Positions 1 to 10,990 of a DNA stretch of 64,000 bases are shown here, one piece after another. Each line of letters starts with the position of its first letter. Position 1 is the stretch's first letter. The translations under genes were made by a program, and so were the position numbers. The stretch spans positions 18,021,077 to 18,085,076 of the forward strand of contig NC_034009.1 of the NCBI RefSeq assembly GCF_000346465.2, read 5' to 3'. The notes below the pieces were generated by a model, which saw only the letters and a program-made list of their open reading frames with translations, was not told the DNA's origin and ran no database searches. The DNA comes from Prunus persica. Taxonomy: Eukaryota > Streptophyta > Magnoliopsida > Rosales > Rosaceae.

Positions 1-1514
1 TGTTAGGAAACACAAACCAATGATGCAGACATATTGCAAAAATCCTAGAGAAACTGATAGACCCAGCAACAACATTAATTTTTTAAACCAAATAATACAG
101 ATTGACAAAAATCCTCACGAAACTGATAAGCCCAGGCAACAAGATTCAATTTTGGTACCAAATGACAAATTTAAAGTTAAAACTTGAAAAAGAACAAAGC
201 CCCAAACAGAATGACAAAGCTAAACCAACCACAAACTTCATAAAGGACAAAGCCCCAATAACAAATGATGCAGATAATTCACCAAATTTTATGTTCTTCT
301 AGCTATAAGAATGCAAAAAAAAAAAAAAGCAGCCAATTTCTCAAATTTAAACCCATTTCACAAGATTAGGAAATACAAATACTCAAGAAACTGATTAACC
401 CAGCAATAAGATAATTTTTGAAACCAAATGAAAAACCATAAACTTTAAGAGAGAGAAACAGAGTCGGAATATGGGTAAAGTACAGTGATGGGTCGATTTC
501 CAAATTTCCACATTTTCAAGAATGCAGGCAGATTGGCAAAAATCCTCAAGAAACTGATAAACCCAGAAACAAGATTCGTTTTTGGAACCAAATGACAAAG
601 TTAAGACAAACATAAACTTGAAAAAGAACAGAACCCAATGACAAATGATGCAGATAATTCATCAAATCTACTGTTGTTGGTATTAGAACGCAAAAAGGCA
701 GATAGTTCATCATAGTTCCTAGCATTATTGAAATTGTAAACACAAAGAGACGAGAAAAATTCGATAACGGGAGGATATTAGAAAGCAAAAATGCAGGTAA
801 TTCATTAATTTTATACAGATTTTATAACAAAACAATGTTAGGAAACACAAACCAATGATGCAGACAGATTACAAAAATCACTAGAGAAACTGATAGACCC
901 AGTGACAACATTAATTTTTTAAACCAAATAATACAGATTGACAAAAATCTTCAGGAAACTGATAAACCCAGGCAACAAGATTCAATTTTGGTACCAAATG
1001 ACAAATTTAAAGTTAAATTGTGAAAAGGAACAAATCCCCAAATAGAATGACAAAGTTAAACCAACCACAAACTTCATAAAGGACAAAGCCCCAATAACAA
1101 ATGATGCAGATAATTCATCAGATTTATTGTTCTTCTAGCTAGAAGAATGCAAAAAAAACAGCCAATTTCTCAAATTTAAACCCATTTCACAAGAAGATTA
1201 GGAAATACAAATCCTCAAGAAACTATAATTTTTGAAACCAAATGAAAAACCATAAACTTCAAGAGAAAAAAACAGAGTCGGAATATAGGTAAAGTACAGT
1301 GATGGGTCGATTTCCAAATTTCCACATTTTCAAGAATGCAGGCAGATTGGCAAAAATCTGCTAAACCCAGAAACAAGATTCGTTTTTGGAACCAAATGAC
1401 AAAGTTAAGACAAACATAAACTTGAAAAAGAACAGAACCCAATGACAAAAGATGCAGATAATTCATCAAATCTACTGTTGTGGGTATTAGAACGCAAAAA
1501 GGCAGATAGTTCAT
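1..1514. repeat. Tandem duplication, two ~0.7-0.84 kb copies
   Basis: Copy 1 runs from 1 to 835 and copy 2 from 836 to about 1514. Both open with TGTTAGGAAACACAAACCA and share the same order of short A-rich phrases. Copy 2 carries small deletions, including the loss of about 20 bases near 1225 and again near 1360. Inside each copy shorter phrases recur (AACTGATAAACCCAG, CAAATGATGCAGATAATTCA), so the unit itself grew from smaller repeats. The minus-strand open frames here are parallel copies of one another and follow the repeat; no protein family is recognisable. Confidence 0.85.
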
Positions 1515-1581
1515 TTTTTTTAAAAAAAAAATTACAGGGCCTAAACCCTAAACTTACAGATTAACAGAGTGGGTTGAAACG

Positions 1582-1665
1582 AAGAGTGGCAAGGAGGAGA
1601 TAGCTGCCGAAGAGTGCCAATGAGGAGATAGCCGCCGAAGAGTGCCAATGAGGAGATAGCCGCTG
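1582..1665. repeat. 28-bp minisatellite, 3 copies
   Basis: Three 28-base units begin at 1582, 1610 and 1638, each of the form AAGAGTGCCAATGAGGAGAT followed by AGCCGCCG. The first unit differs at a few bases. No coding assignment is supported. Confidence 0.85.
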
Positions 1666-1944
1666 AATAGTGTGAGCAGACCCAATGTGTAATGCAACGA
1701 GTAATGCTCTTTTATGAAGGGTAAGGGGTGTCATTTTGATTTGGGAAAAGTAAGGAGTTGTTACGAGAAAGATAAAAAGTTGATTAAAACAGAGGTAAAT
1801 CATTTTTCAAAAACCCTTCGATAATCAAGGCATTGGCACCAGGCAAAAAAAATATAGAAAAAATTATTTCAAAACTTTTTTTTCAATCACAGCAATCCTA
1901 AATGACACCCCAAAATCATGATAAATTAAGAAAAATAGTTGGTA

Positions 1945-1956
<12 letters not shown>

Positions 1957-1985
<29 letters not shown>
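1957..1985. repeat. (TA)n microsatellite
   Basis: An uninterrupted AT dinucleotide run follows an A-rich stretch. Such runs are length-variable and error-prone in assembly. Confidence 0.9.
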
Positions 1986-1990
<5 letters not shown>

Positions 1991-2045
1991 TAGATTAACA
2001 AACCAGGTGAATAGCGTGACATTGGGCATTTTGAGTAAATTCGGG

Positions 2046-2315
2046 GTTTTGGGCATTGGGTTTTCTGGGTGAGTTTAGTGTTTTTGTAGAATGTGGGTAT
2101 GGTTTTGGGCATTGGGGTTTTCTGGGTGAGTTTAGTGTTTTTGTAGAATGTGGGTATGGGTTGTTGGGTGGGTTTAGTGTTTTTGTAGAATGTGTCTACG
2201 GATTTTTGGGTAGGTTTTGGGCCTTGGAATTTACGTTTGAGAGATAGGTTTGGATGGGTTTGGTGTTTTTTCACAATGTGGGTGGGTTTGGTGTTTTTTC
2301 ACAATGTGGGTATTG
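2046..2315. repeat. G/T-rich minisatellite, ~55-bp unit
   Basis: Units contain TTTAGTGTTTTTGTAGAATG preceded by TTTTGGGCATTGGGGTTTTC. Two good units start near 2047 and 2103, a third is shorter (about 2158), and a related 30-base unit (GGGTTTGGTGTTTTTTCACA) is repeated twice near 2258-2310. The strand is strikingly G/T-rich. The open frames over it (repeating GFLGEFSVFVECGYG) are products of the repeat. Confidence 0.8.
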
Positions 2316-2579
2316 GGAGGTTTTACAGTGGAGAGATGGCGGCTGTGCCGGCCCTTGGGTGGCTATGTGCAGTAAGAGCCCAAAGTTTCATCCTCAAGTG
2401 GTGGTGGTGGGTGGCGGTCGCTTTTGTGGCGGGGGTTGCAGCGGCAGATGTGGTGATGCGGCAGTTGCGGTGGTGGCAGAAGTCCTTATTCATGAATTTG
2501 GCGGCACTTGCGCCTCTTGACACCTACAGATCAGGGGCCGCTGTTCATCTTCAAACTCAAATATCCAAAAAATCGAGAA

Positions 2580-3665
2580 GATAGACAGAGAGATTCAAAC
2601 CAACAAACCGCACAATCTATCTCGGTAAAATAACAATTCCGGAAGCAGTGTCTCTACACACCTGCAGATCGCGGCGGCTGTTTATCTTCAATCTCCGAAA
2701 ATTCGCCATCTTTGGCCCTCGAAAACATCAAGAAGATAGACAGAGAGATTCAAACCAACAAACCGCACAATAACTCTCGATCCAGTAAAATAAGAATTCC
2801 GGAAGCCGCGTCTCTCCACACCACCAAACAAACGACATCTCTGCTCCAAACATCAAGATGATAGACACAGAGAGATTCAAACCAACAAACCGCACAATCA
2901 CTCTCGTAAAATAAGAATCCGGAAGCAGCGTCTCTTTACACCTCCCAAAATTCGACATCACAGAGAGAGATTCAAACCAACAAACTGCACAATCTCTCTC
3001 GATCCTGCAGATCAATTCCGGAAGCAGCGTCTCGCCACACCTTCAAAAATTCGACATCTCTGCTCCCCTCGAAAACATCAAGATAGACAGAGAGATTCAT
3101 ACCAACAAACGGCACAATCTTTTTTGATCCCAGTCGTAAATCAACAATTCCGGAAGCAGCGTCTCTCCAAACCAGCAGATCGGTTTAATCTCCAAAAATA
3201 AATAGACAGAGAGATTCAAGCCAACAAACCAACTGCACAATCGCTCCCGATCCCGGTCGATAAATAACAATTCCGGACGCAGCGTCTCTACACACCTTCA
3301 AAAATTCGACATCTCTGCTCCCTAGAAAACATCAAGAAGATAGACAGAGAGATTCTAACCAACAAAGTACATAATCTCTCCCGATACTGGTCGTAAAATA
3401 ACAATTCAGGAAGCAGCGTCTCTCCACACCTGCAGATCGCGGCGGCTGTTTATCTTCAATCTCCAAAAACTTGACATCTCTGCTCCCCTCGAAAACATCA
3501 AGAAGATAGACACAGAGAGATTCAAACAAGCACACCGCACAATCTCTCTCGATCCCGGTCGTAAAACAACAATTCCGGAAGCAGCGTCTCTCCACACCTG
3601 CAGATCGCGGCGGCTGTTATCTTCAATCTCGAAAATTTTCAACATCTATGCTTTCGGAGACAGAG
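2580..3665. repeat. Irregular tandem array, 8-9 units of ~100-165 bp
   Basis: The phrase AGAGAGATTCAAACCAACAA recurs near 2588, 2742, 2870, 2965, 3089, 3210, 3347 and 3512, with a last partial unit near 3658. Each is followed by a CACAATCTCTCTCGATCC-like block, then AACAATTCCGGAAGCAGCGT and, in some units, CTGCAGATCGCGGCGGCTG. Unit length varies because internal blocks are gained or lost. The last unit runs into AGAGGTAAG, which looks like a splice donor, so the array may derive from a transcribed 5' leader. That is inference; no downstream exon is seen. Confidence 0.8.
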
Positions 3666-3974
3666 AGATCAGAGGTAAGAAATAAAAAAAAGGGGCTGCT
3701 ATCACATATCAAACCCGTTCTTGTGATAGACCAAGATAAGAGGCTCTTTATGCGGCTGGCAGGTTAGGTTTAGTTTGTGCGTTTGTTCGTGTGAAAGCAG
3801 CACAAGTAAATGACTAATTGGGCTTTTTAAACTTCAGTTCAGTTCACTTCTGGGCCTGAACTGCTGTTCATTCTGATGTCATGAGTCTTGTTGGGCAGTT
3901 ATCTAGTGAGAACACTAAATGAGAATTTTATATGAGAACATCATTGGATTAGATTGGACGATTGAGGTTAAAGC
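3666..3974. other. Intergenic, nothing recognised
   Basis: No gene, RNA or element end is recognised between the tandem array and the repeated block that starts at 3975. Confidence 0.5.
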
Positions 3975-4108
3975 ATGGTTTTAATAGGTTTCACATACAA
4001 ACGGGTAAAACGAAACCCTTATACCTAACTGAAAACCATCAGACATCTCCTCTTTTTCCTCCATTTTCCCTCTTCGTCCCTACCCGCACTGCACATCTCA
4101 TCTTCAAC
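3975..4108 (+). repeat. Direct-repeat block A (copy 1)
   Basis: About 130 bases starting AATAGGTTTCACATACAAAC recur at 6895-7027 with roughly ten differences. Here the block ends four bases before the LTR at 4113. In the second copy it begins right after the Harbinger element. The two blocks therefore bracket the LTR fragment plus Harbinger fragment. Confidence 0.8.
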
Positions 4109-4112
4109 CTAT

Positions 4113-5020
4113 TGTTGAGGCCCAAAAAATCTACGGTTATGCCTGAATAAATTCCCGGCCCAATACGACACCTAACTTGGAAAGAAACCCAATTTGGGTA
4201 TGCAAGAGTTCATCATATACGCTTGCACACGTACCTTGCCAAGCAAATAAGCAACACGCCACGCTACAAGCTTAAGTGGGCTCAAGTCACGCGAATGCCC
4301 AGGGCTTGCTTGAGTGGGTTGTGGTATGGATGGTAATAAGTTGACATTAGGCCCATTGATGGGCCGAGAAATGGAAGTCCCGGGGTTGCTTGGGAGCCTC
4401 AGAACTTAAGCACATTTCTTAGGCCCAAACATGTGGGTGAGCACAAAAGAAAAAGTAGCCCAACCAAAATAGCCCATCACTCCAACCAAAATAGCCCATC
4501 ACTTTAACCAAACTAGTCCAATACTTGATGAAGTTAGCCCATTTGTTTGATAAATCAACTTGTTGTCTTAGAAGGCCATACAATTACAATAAGGAGCTGC
4601 AAAAGCCCCAGCACTTGGCTGGAGAACAAAAAGCCATGAAGGGAACTCTGGAGGTCCACTATGCAGAGCTGTTGGGAGGCTCCAGTACATGGGAGGGAAC
4701 AAGTTTCAAGCAAAAACATCCAAAACACCAAGGGATACTTGAGCAAAACAGCCTTCAAAACTAGTGTGCATACCCATTTCTTTTCCCCCATCAGATCTAG
4801 CCATAGAAGAGGGGAGAAAATAAGGAGGAAAGATGGCTGAAAATGAGGGTTCTCCACTGAGGCAGCTGTAGGAAAGAACATTGAGCTCCCAAAAATCCCT
4901 GATTTTGTGCAAATGGGCAGAGTGGATTTCACTAAAATAGGATGATTGAAGAGATGAGGGGAGAAAGGAAGAGAAAGACTTGGCCAAATTGGATAGAAAC
5001 CATTAGGGTTTCTTGGAAAA
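4113..5020 (+). mobile_element. Truncated LTR, same family as 48436/58567
   Basis: The sequence starts TGTTGAGGCCCAAAAAATC and follows the LTR consensus at 48436-49889 base for base in order (AAGCTTAAGTGGG, TTGCTTGAGTGGGTTGTGG, GCCCATTGATGGG, ACCATTAGGGTTTCTTGG). It diverges at about 5020, losing the TATA box and the 3' third, where Harbinger sequence begins. Divergence from the young LTRs is far greater than between the two young LTRs, so this is an old copy. Confidence 0.85.
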
Positions 5021-5025
5021 TACAA

Positions 5026-6894
5026 CATAAACATAATAAATTAAAAAAACATCTTCACTTCACTTCATTCACCTTCATTGCCTTTCACCGCCCATAAATG
5101 CTCTATCAAGTCAACTTGACGGCGTTCATGAATATACGAAGATTGCATCTCCGTGTAGCGATCAATCATACGGGGCATGAAACTACCGTCTCTAACCAAC
5201 GGTTCATGCTACACTGGTTCTCCATTTGGCCCCATGGGTTTTTCATAAATTCGTGTTAGGGCCGTGTCCATGGGATCTAGTTCATACACTTCATTAGCAT
5301 CATAATCATACTCGTCTTCCACAATCATGTTGTGGAGGATGATACAAGTCATCATTATACTCCTAAGCACCTCCTCGTCAAATAGACGCGTCGCGCCCCT
5401 GATAATAGCCCACCGGGCTTGAAGGATACCAAAGCACCTCTCCACATCTTTTATGTACCCCTCTTGATAGGTAGCAAAAAAATTTTGCTTATAGGATCGG
5501 TGATGTGGAATTGATTTCACAAATATTGTCCACCTCAGGTAGATGCCATCAGCTAGATAATACCCGTTCTGGTAGACGGTATTGTTGATTTCATATGTGA
5601 TATTTGGGGCTTCACCTCTCAAAACATCATTGAACACCAGGGATTGACCCAGGACGTTCAAATCGTTTTGAGATCCGGCAAGTCCGAAGAAGGCGTGCCA
5701 AACCTATGTATCAAAATTAGCAACTGCTTCAAGGATGATACTTTTCTGCCCTTTCCTATTTCCGTAATCCCCTTGCCAAGCAGTTGGACAATTTTTCCAT
5801 TGCCAGTGCATGCAGTCAATGCTACCAATCATTTCAGGAAATTCATGAGACTCAGCTTTTTGTAGAACCCGTTGCAGGTCCATGGGCGTAGGTCTATGCA
5901 GGTAGTCCCTGGTGTACAGAGTTTCCACTGCATCACAAAATCGCACCAAACTCTCCAAAATAATGGACTTCCTCATTCGGGCAACCTCATCCACCTGATT
6001 AGTAGATGACCCATAAGCCAACATTAGTAGCACAGGTGTGAATTTTTGCTCGGGAAGAAATCCCAAATTTCCAGCATAATTTTTCTTTTGAACAAAGTAT
6101 TCATCATAATTGCAAATATCATGCATGACTTTATTGAACAAATGGGGTTGCATTCTATATCTTGCTCGAAAATGAACATCAGAGTACAGAGAATGTGGGA
6201 TAAAATAATCTTCCAGAATATTCTTACCACGAGAATGTCTATGTCTGTCCACATTCGGGCCACGGTCTTCTCGTGAACCACGATGGCTCTGATTTTCTTC
6301 CTCCAACAAAGCAACTGCTATGCCAAGTTGCTCATCTAGTTCTCTCTACGCCTTTTTGCTTGCAGCTCGTCTACGTATTCTTTCTCTAGTTTCTCGCTCT
6401 TGCCTCTCCAAAACCTCTTGCATGTCTGTCATTGAGAATGGAGAATGAAATCTAAAATCTGAGAAATGGAAATGTAGAGAAGATCTGGTGTGGGAGGTAT
6501 GAGCTGAGCCTCTGGTTTTATAGAAAAATTTAGGCATATAGATATGACACGTGACGCAATCTTAGAGGGTGAAAATCTTATCTGAAATTTGAAATTGAAA
6601 TGAAATTTGAAATTTGAAATTTATCTGAAATTTGAATTTTGAAATGTATCTGAAATTTGACATTTGAAATTTATCTGATATTTGAATTTTGAAATGTATC
6701 TAAAATTTGAAACCGAAAATCTTATCCGATTTGAATAGTATTAACACGTAAGAACCCAAAAATCTTATCCGAAAATATTATCCAAATTAATTGTTTAATT
6801 AAACAAAGTTGTGAAGAAAAAAAACAAAAAAATGAACAGTAGCTACCTTAGGGCTCCTCTTGCCATGGCAAGGGGCTAACTGCTGGAAATGCTT
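5026..6894 (-). mobile_element. Truncated PIF/Harbinger transposon
   Basis: This carries the transposase half of the element seen complete at 28522-32357, in the same orientation. ORF1 and the left terminal repeat are missing; the left boundary abuts the truncated LTR at about 5020. The right end reads CTGGAAATGCTT, a degraded form of the CTGGAGTTGCTC-type Harbinger terminus. The distal 300 bases contain the AAATTTGAAATTTATCTG simple repeat also present in decayed form in the second copy. Confidence 0.8.
5209..6432 (-). pseudogene. PIF/Harbinger transposase (DDE_Tnp_4), two nonsense codons
   Basis: Reading from 6432 one frame is collinear with plant Harbinger transposases (ALP1/HARBI1-like). 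It has an Arg/Glu-rich start (MTDMQEVLERQERETRER), the helix-turn-helix region (MQPHLFNKVMHDI), the first catalytic Asp in GSIDCMHWQWKN, the second in GSQNDLNVLGQS, and the catalytic Glu in KDVERCFGILQARW. In-frame stops occur at 6346-6348 and 5704-5706. The second replaces the Trp expected before VWHAFFG. No frameshift is seen, so only two point changes break this copy. It cannot make full-length enzyme. In life the protein would cut and insert at TWA targets together with the Myb-like ORF1 partner, which is absent here. Confidence 0.9.
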
Positions 6895-7027
6895 CAATAG
6901 GTTTCACATACAAACAGGTAAAACAAAACCCTTATACCTAACTGAGAACCATCAGACATCTCCTCTTTTTCCTCCATTTTCCCTCTCTGTCCCTACTTGC
7001 ATTGCACATCTCATCTTCATACTGTCT
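6895..7027 (+). repeat. Direct-repeat block A (copy 2)
   Basis: Matches 3975-4108 (TAGGTTTCACATACAAACAG, CATCAGACATCTCCTC, CATTGCACATCTCATCTTCA). It continues into pyrimidine-rich sequence absent from copy 1. Confidence 0.8.
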
Positions 7028-7208
7028 ATCTTCATCTTCTTCTTCGACATGTCTATATCCATCATCTTCTTTCTTTCTCTCTCCAACCATTTTCTTTGTA
7101 CCAAGTACAAATTAACCTTTTTGTTTTATCAAATGACAATAATAAAAAACCCAATTGGTGATAGGTCAGCAAAATATTCAAAATCTGGCATACCCTTTTC
7201 TTGATTTA

Positions 7209-8697
7209 TGTAGGGGCCTTTTTCTTCTGGCAGTTACAAATGGGTTGGGTCACCGTAAGAAGCAAACTGAAGAAAATACCTTCACCAACAGAAAATAATG
7301 GCTGCTTATAGATAAATTTTCTAGCTTGGCATGAGAGGCTTGTGGCATGGGAGCAAAGTTGTCATGAGTTTAGCACTAAAGATAAAATTAAGTGTTCCTA
7401 GGGTATTAAGGTATGAGAGAAAGGGTTTTGCAGAGAGGTTTGGTTGAGAACGAGGGAAAGAGAGAAAATGGTGGCTTGAGTGGTTTTCCCGGCAGCTTGA
7501 CAGAGACTCTGTCAAGTGTTAGAACAGCTTGCCAAGAGGGAAAACTAAGGGAAAATGATCGGTTGAGCATGAAATTGCTAGGTTTTGGGAGTAAGAGAGG
7601 AAGCTTGTTCTCTGGTTGTGGATGTTTTTCGTTGGGTAGAAGGGCCCTATTTATAGCCGCTGGAAACCATCTTTTTCCAAAAACCCTAATGGCTTCCTTC
7701 CCATTTTGCCAAGTCTTTCCCTTCCTTTCTCCCCTATTCCCTTCAATCATTCTATCTTGGTGAAATCTACTCTGCTCCTTTGCATGAAATCAGGGATTTT
7801 GGGAGCTCTAGGTCCCTTTCCCGCAGCTGCCCTAGCGAAGAGTTCCTACGTTCTAATATCTCCCATCTTCTCTTTCCTTCTCTCTTTCATGGTCAGATCT
7901 GGAGAAGGAAAGAAATGGGCATACAAGCTGATTCGAAGGGTGGCTCCTTGCGCACCAATACCTTTTGGTTTCTTGGATATTTTGCTTGAAAACTTGTTCC
8001 TTCCCTCCCAGCCGCCCACGTGGTCCTCCAAGCTTCTTCGTGGCTTTATCCTTCAGCCAAAATATGGAGTCTTTGCTGCTTCTTACTCCTAATTGTATGG
8101 GTCTTCTAGGATAGCAAGTCAACTTACCAAACAAATGGGCTATCTTCATCACATATTGGGCTATATGGGTTAACCTTAGTGGACCATTTTGATTGGGCTT
8201 TTTGGTTGGGTTCTTTTGCCTTTTGTGCTCACCCATATGCTTGGGCCTAAGAAATGGGCTTGGGTTCCGAGGCTCCCAAGCTACCCGGAACCTCCATTTC
8301 TCGACCCATCAATGGGCCTCGTGACAACTTATTACCATCCATACCACAACCCACTCAAGCAAGCCCCGGGCATTCAGGTGGCTTGGGCCCACTTAGGCTT
8401 GTAGCGTGGTTGGGTGTGAAATAGCGATTTTTCGCTTTGGCATGGCACGTCGCTTGGCATGTTTTTTAATTATGATGCTTGACGGGATAATTAGCATGGG
8501 TTTGTAGAACTAACATATTTTTTATAATCTTAATCTTGATTCCTAGCATGACGAATTATTCATTTAGCATGGCATGCGAAGTGTGACTCGTGCGTGGCGG
8601 ATCTTTGTGTGCTCCAAATTGGGCCTTTCCCGAATAATGTGTCATTTTGGGCCAAGAATTTATTCGGGCCTAACCGTGGATTTTTTGAGTCTCAACA
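7209..8697 (-). mobile_element. Diverged LTR of the 48436 family, inverted
   Basis: On the minus strand it starts TGTTGAGACTCAAAAAATCC at 8697 and ends at 7209 with the complement of a decayed GCAGCTGCCGGAAGAAAAAG block. Middle landmarks are the ACTCAAGCAAGCCCCGGGC and CCCATCAATGGGCCTC blocks, and a TTTATAGC TATA-like motif near 7650. Length is about 1.49 kb, close to the 1454 bp of the young copies. The flanks (ATTTA and ATGTC) show no 5-bp target duplication, so it may be an old solo LTR with worn flanks or one end of a broken element. Overlapping open frames on both strands are shadows of this LTR. Confidence 0.8.
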
Positions 8698-9072
8698 ATG
8701 TCATCCTCTTGAACCCTTAGATTTAACGAATAATATTTATTTTATCTCCAAAATCTTATGATTTTGGAACTCTATTTTTTTTTTTTTCCTTGGGTTATCA
8801 AAAACAACCAACTCCATCACTTCTCGAAAAGGAATTCATGGGATTCAATTATCATGTCTGTCGATTTCCTATTTCTTTTATAAGGGTGTTGGCCACGGAT
8901 TTGCATGCTATAGCATCGGCTGCTCAACTCCATTTTTGCGTTTTTCTTATATGGATTTCTTGGATTTTTGGTAACTTATTTTGTATTTTGGGTTGTTGAT
9001 TTGTATGCCAGTCAAATAATATAGGTTGTTGATATCTTATTCTATAATTTAGGCTGCATCTTTATCTCACTC
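8698..9072. other. Intergenic, nothing recognised
   Basis: AT-rich sequence with a T-homopolymer near 8776. No gene or element boundary could be supported. Confidence 0.5.
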
Positions 9073-9499
9073 TGTAATAACCTGATCCTAAATTAATATT
9101 TAATTATTAATTTATTCAAGTAAAAGATAATTTTACCCCAGAAATATTTTAATGGTTTAAAAGTTGACTTTTTGTTCGGGAAAGAATATGGGGATTTTAG
9201 TAGTACCGTTGCATAAAGAACGTCGAGATGAGTCCATAGACAGGTAGTGAGCTCAAATTGGATTTATAACGAAAAAGTTATGATCTTCGGAAGCCCAATA
9301 AAATAACCGTAAATATTTCAAACTCTGTTTTTTAAAAACCCGGCAGATCTCTTTCTCTCTCCCCGATTCAGCCTCTCTCTTCTCCTCCACGAACAGCAAA
9401 CTTCAAACGGATATATCTCCTCCGCCCGGCCACTAAAAGCAGCGCCAAAACTTGCAAACTCTTCATCTCTCTCCTCTTCACATCCATACCAATTTCCAC

Positions 9500-9500
<1 letters not shown>

Positions 9501-9531
<31 letters not shown>

Positions 9532-9538
9532 CCCCCCC
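9501..9538. repeat. Poly-C run (C30, G, C7)
   Basis: Thirty consecutive C bases at 9501-9530, one G, then seven C. The complementary strand is a G homopolymer able to form G-quadruplexes. It also generates the false poly-Gly open frames on the minus strand. Confidence 0.95.
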
Positions 9539-10019
9539 AAAATCCAAGGCATGAACCCAAAAATCGTGCCAAAGTGAAGCCCAAAAACTGGCTGTTCCAA
9601 ACCGCGAGCATCGATGCCATTTTCGGCCAACTCTGACCACCACCAACAACCAAATTACTTCCAAAACACTCCCCTACCTTTCCTCTGTAATTTTCCTCAT
9701 AGATCCGACCCAATTTCAAGTAGAATTGACGAATCTAAACCAAGAACTTTCTAGGTTTTTCAAAAGAGAAAATCGTTCGTTCGAGGGCTTTAACGATTGA
9801 ATTGATGTTCGACCAAAGGTATAAAGTTACTCTCCTTGATGTGCTTGATCTGTAGGTATGAATATTGGCTGGCGGTTTGGAGTTTTCCGATCACCGAAAA
9901 ATTTCTCTACTGCCCGTAGCGGTGCGTCGGCGGGGTGTCAAGGTTAGGTTTTGGTCCTAAAATAATCCCCACGTCGTCCCGAGCACGACGGTTGTAATGG
10001 TCATTTTATTCCAGTAGCC

Positions 10020-10185
10020 TGACGAATTGGCTTGGGCTGCCGAAAAAGAGAAACAGGTGAAGCTGCCCTTGTATCTGAGTTTAAGGATCAGGCACCAAGA
10101 GTGTTTCGAAAGGGTAGCTGAGTGTGCTGTTGTACTAGGCCGAAAATATATTTGGGCCCAGCCTTGGATTTTTTATGCCTCAACA
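10020..10185 (-). mobile_element. Internally deleted LTR remnant of the 48436 family (tentative)
   Basis: Read from 10185 on the minus strand it begins TGTTGAGGCATAAAAAATCC and continues with GGGCCCAAATATATTTTCGG, resembling the LTR start. About 100 bases later it reaches TTTTTCGGCAGCCCAAGCCA, resembling the LTR end. The middle 1.2 kb would be missing. Confidence 0.35.
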
Positions 10186-10990
10186 ACAGTATGCTCAGAT
10201 TTCATTTTGGTTATTGTTTGACTATCGATCGGATATCGCATATTAGGTGTTATCCGGGTTTGATATGTTTGGACTGTTGGATCGACTTCATTTTTAAATA
10301 TGTTGATCTAGACACTTCTAGGATTGTGTAGAAATTCGCGGATCGAGAATCGAAGTCCTGAATATTTCGATTCAATAATTCAAAGTTTTGGTAAACGGTA
10401 ACCGTCCAATGATGCGATTGCAAGCGATTCGACCGTTCAATTCTGACCAAACTTGCAGGGCATGTTTAGTAAATTGTATTGAACCCATATGAACTCTCGG
10501 ATTATTAATTAGATATCGTGGACCCTACGGGAACTGGAATGACCAATATGAGAATGCAATCGCTTATTTAACCTTGATTCTTTCCAGACCATTCCACCTG
10601 TCATAAATGTTGAAAATGGGCTTAGGAACCTTCTTAAGTTATGTACACGCACTTTTAAGGCTGGGGGTCAGGGTTTTGATTCAATATTTGTGGTTGAGCT
10701 ATTCTATTAATTAAATATTTTAATCGCTTAAACAGGTATTCGAGCTTCGTTGAACCCGTAGGAAGGACCCTCGAAAGGTCAGGCTAGCTCAGACACACAA
10801 TGAGTGGACATTTGTTTTCTAAATAGTTTTAAGAAGTTCTTGAACTGAGGTTACTAATTGTTTTACTTATGGAATTGACAATTTATGATTTCCAATTTTC
10901 TAAATAGTATTTTATGCATATTCGAATTTTAGTTTGAGAACCATTTTGAAAGACTTTTCATGATTGAGTTAAGTTAAGGAATTATGTATG

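Larger units (their letters stand above)
9073..10990 (+). mobile_element. Old LTR-type retroelement-like sequence
   Basis: The stretch opens TGTAATAACCTGATCCTAAA, a start typical of some plant LTRs. It contains a leader-like pyrimidine-rich block (9345-9480) and then long non-coding sequence (AGGTATTCGAGCTTCGTTGA near 10735). No second LTR, primer-binding site or pol could be found, so the end is approximate and the assignment tentative. Confidence 0.3.

Noticed and set aside
2056..2584. Plus-strand frames with repeated FSVFVECGYG
   Set aside because: Product of the G/T-rich minisatellite; no domain and no codon signature of a gene.
7321..8236. Several 60-130 codon open frames on both strands resembling each other
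   Set aside because: They lie inside the inverted LTR at 7209-8697, and the same readings recur in every copy of that LTR (40.1-41.0, 48.4-49.3, 58.6-59.4 kb). They are LTR shadows.
7209..8697. 5-bp target duplication around the inverted LTR
   Set aside because: Flanking pentamers ATTTA and ATGTC do not match.
9318..9719. Poly-glycine open frames on the minus strand
   Set aside because: Caused by translation of the poly-C tract at 9501-9538.
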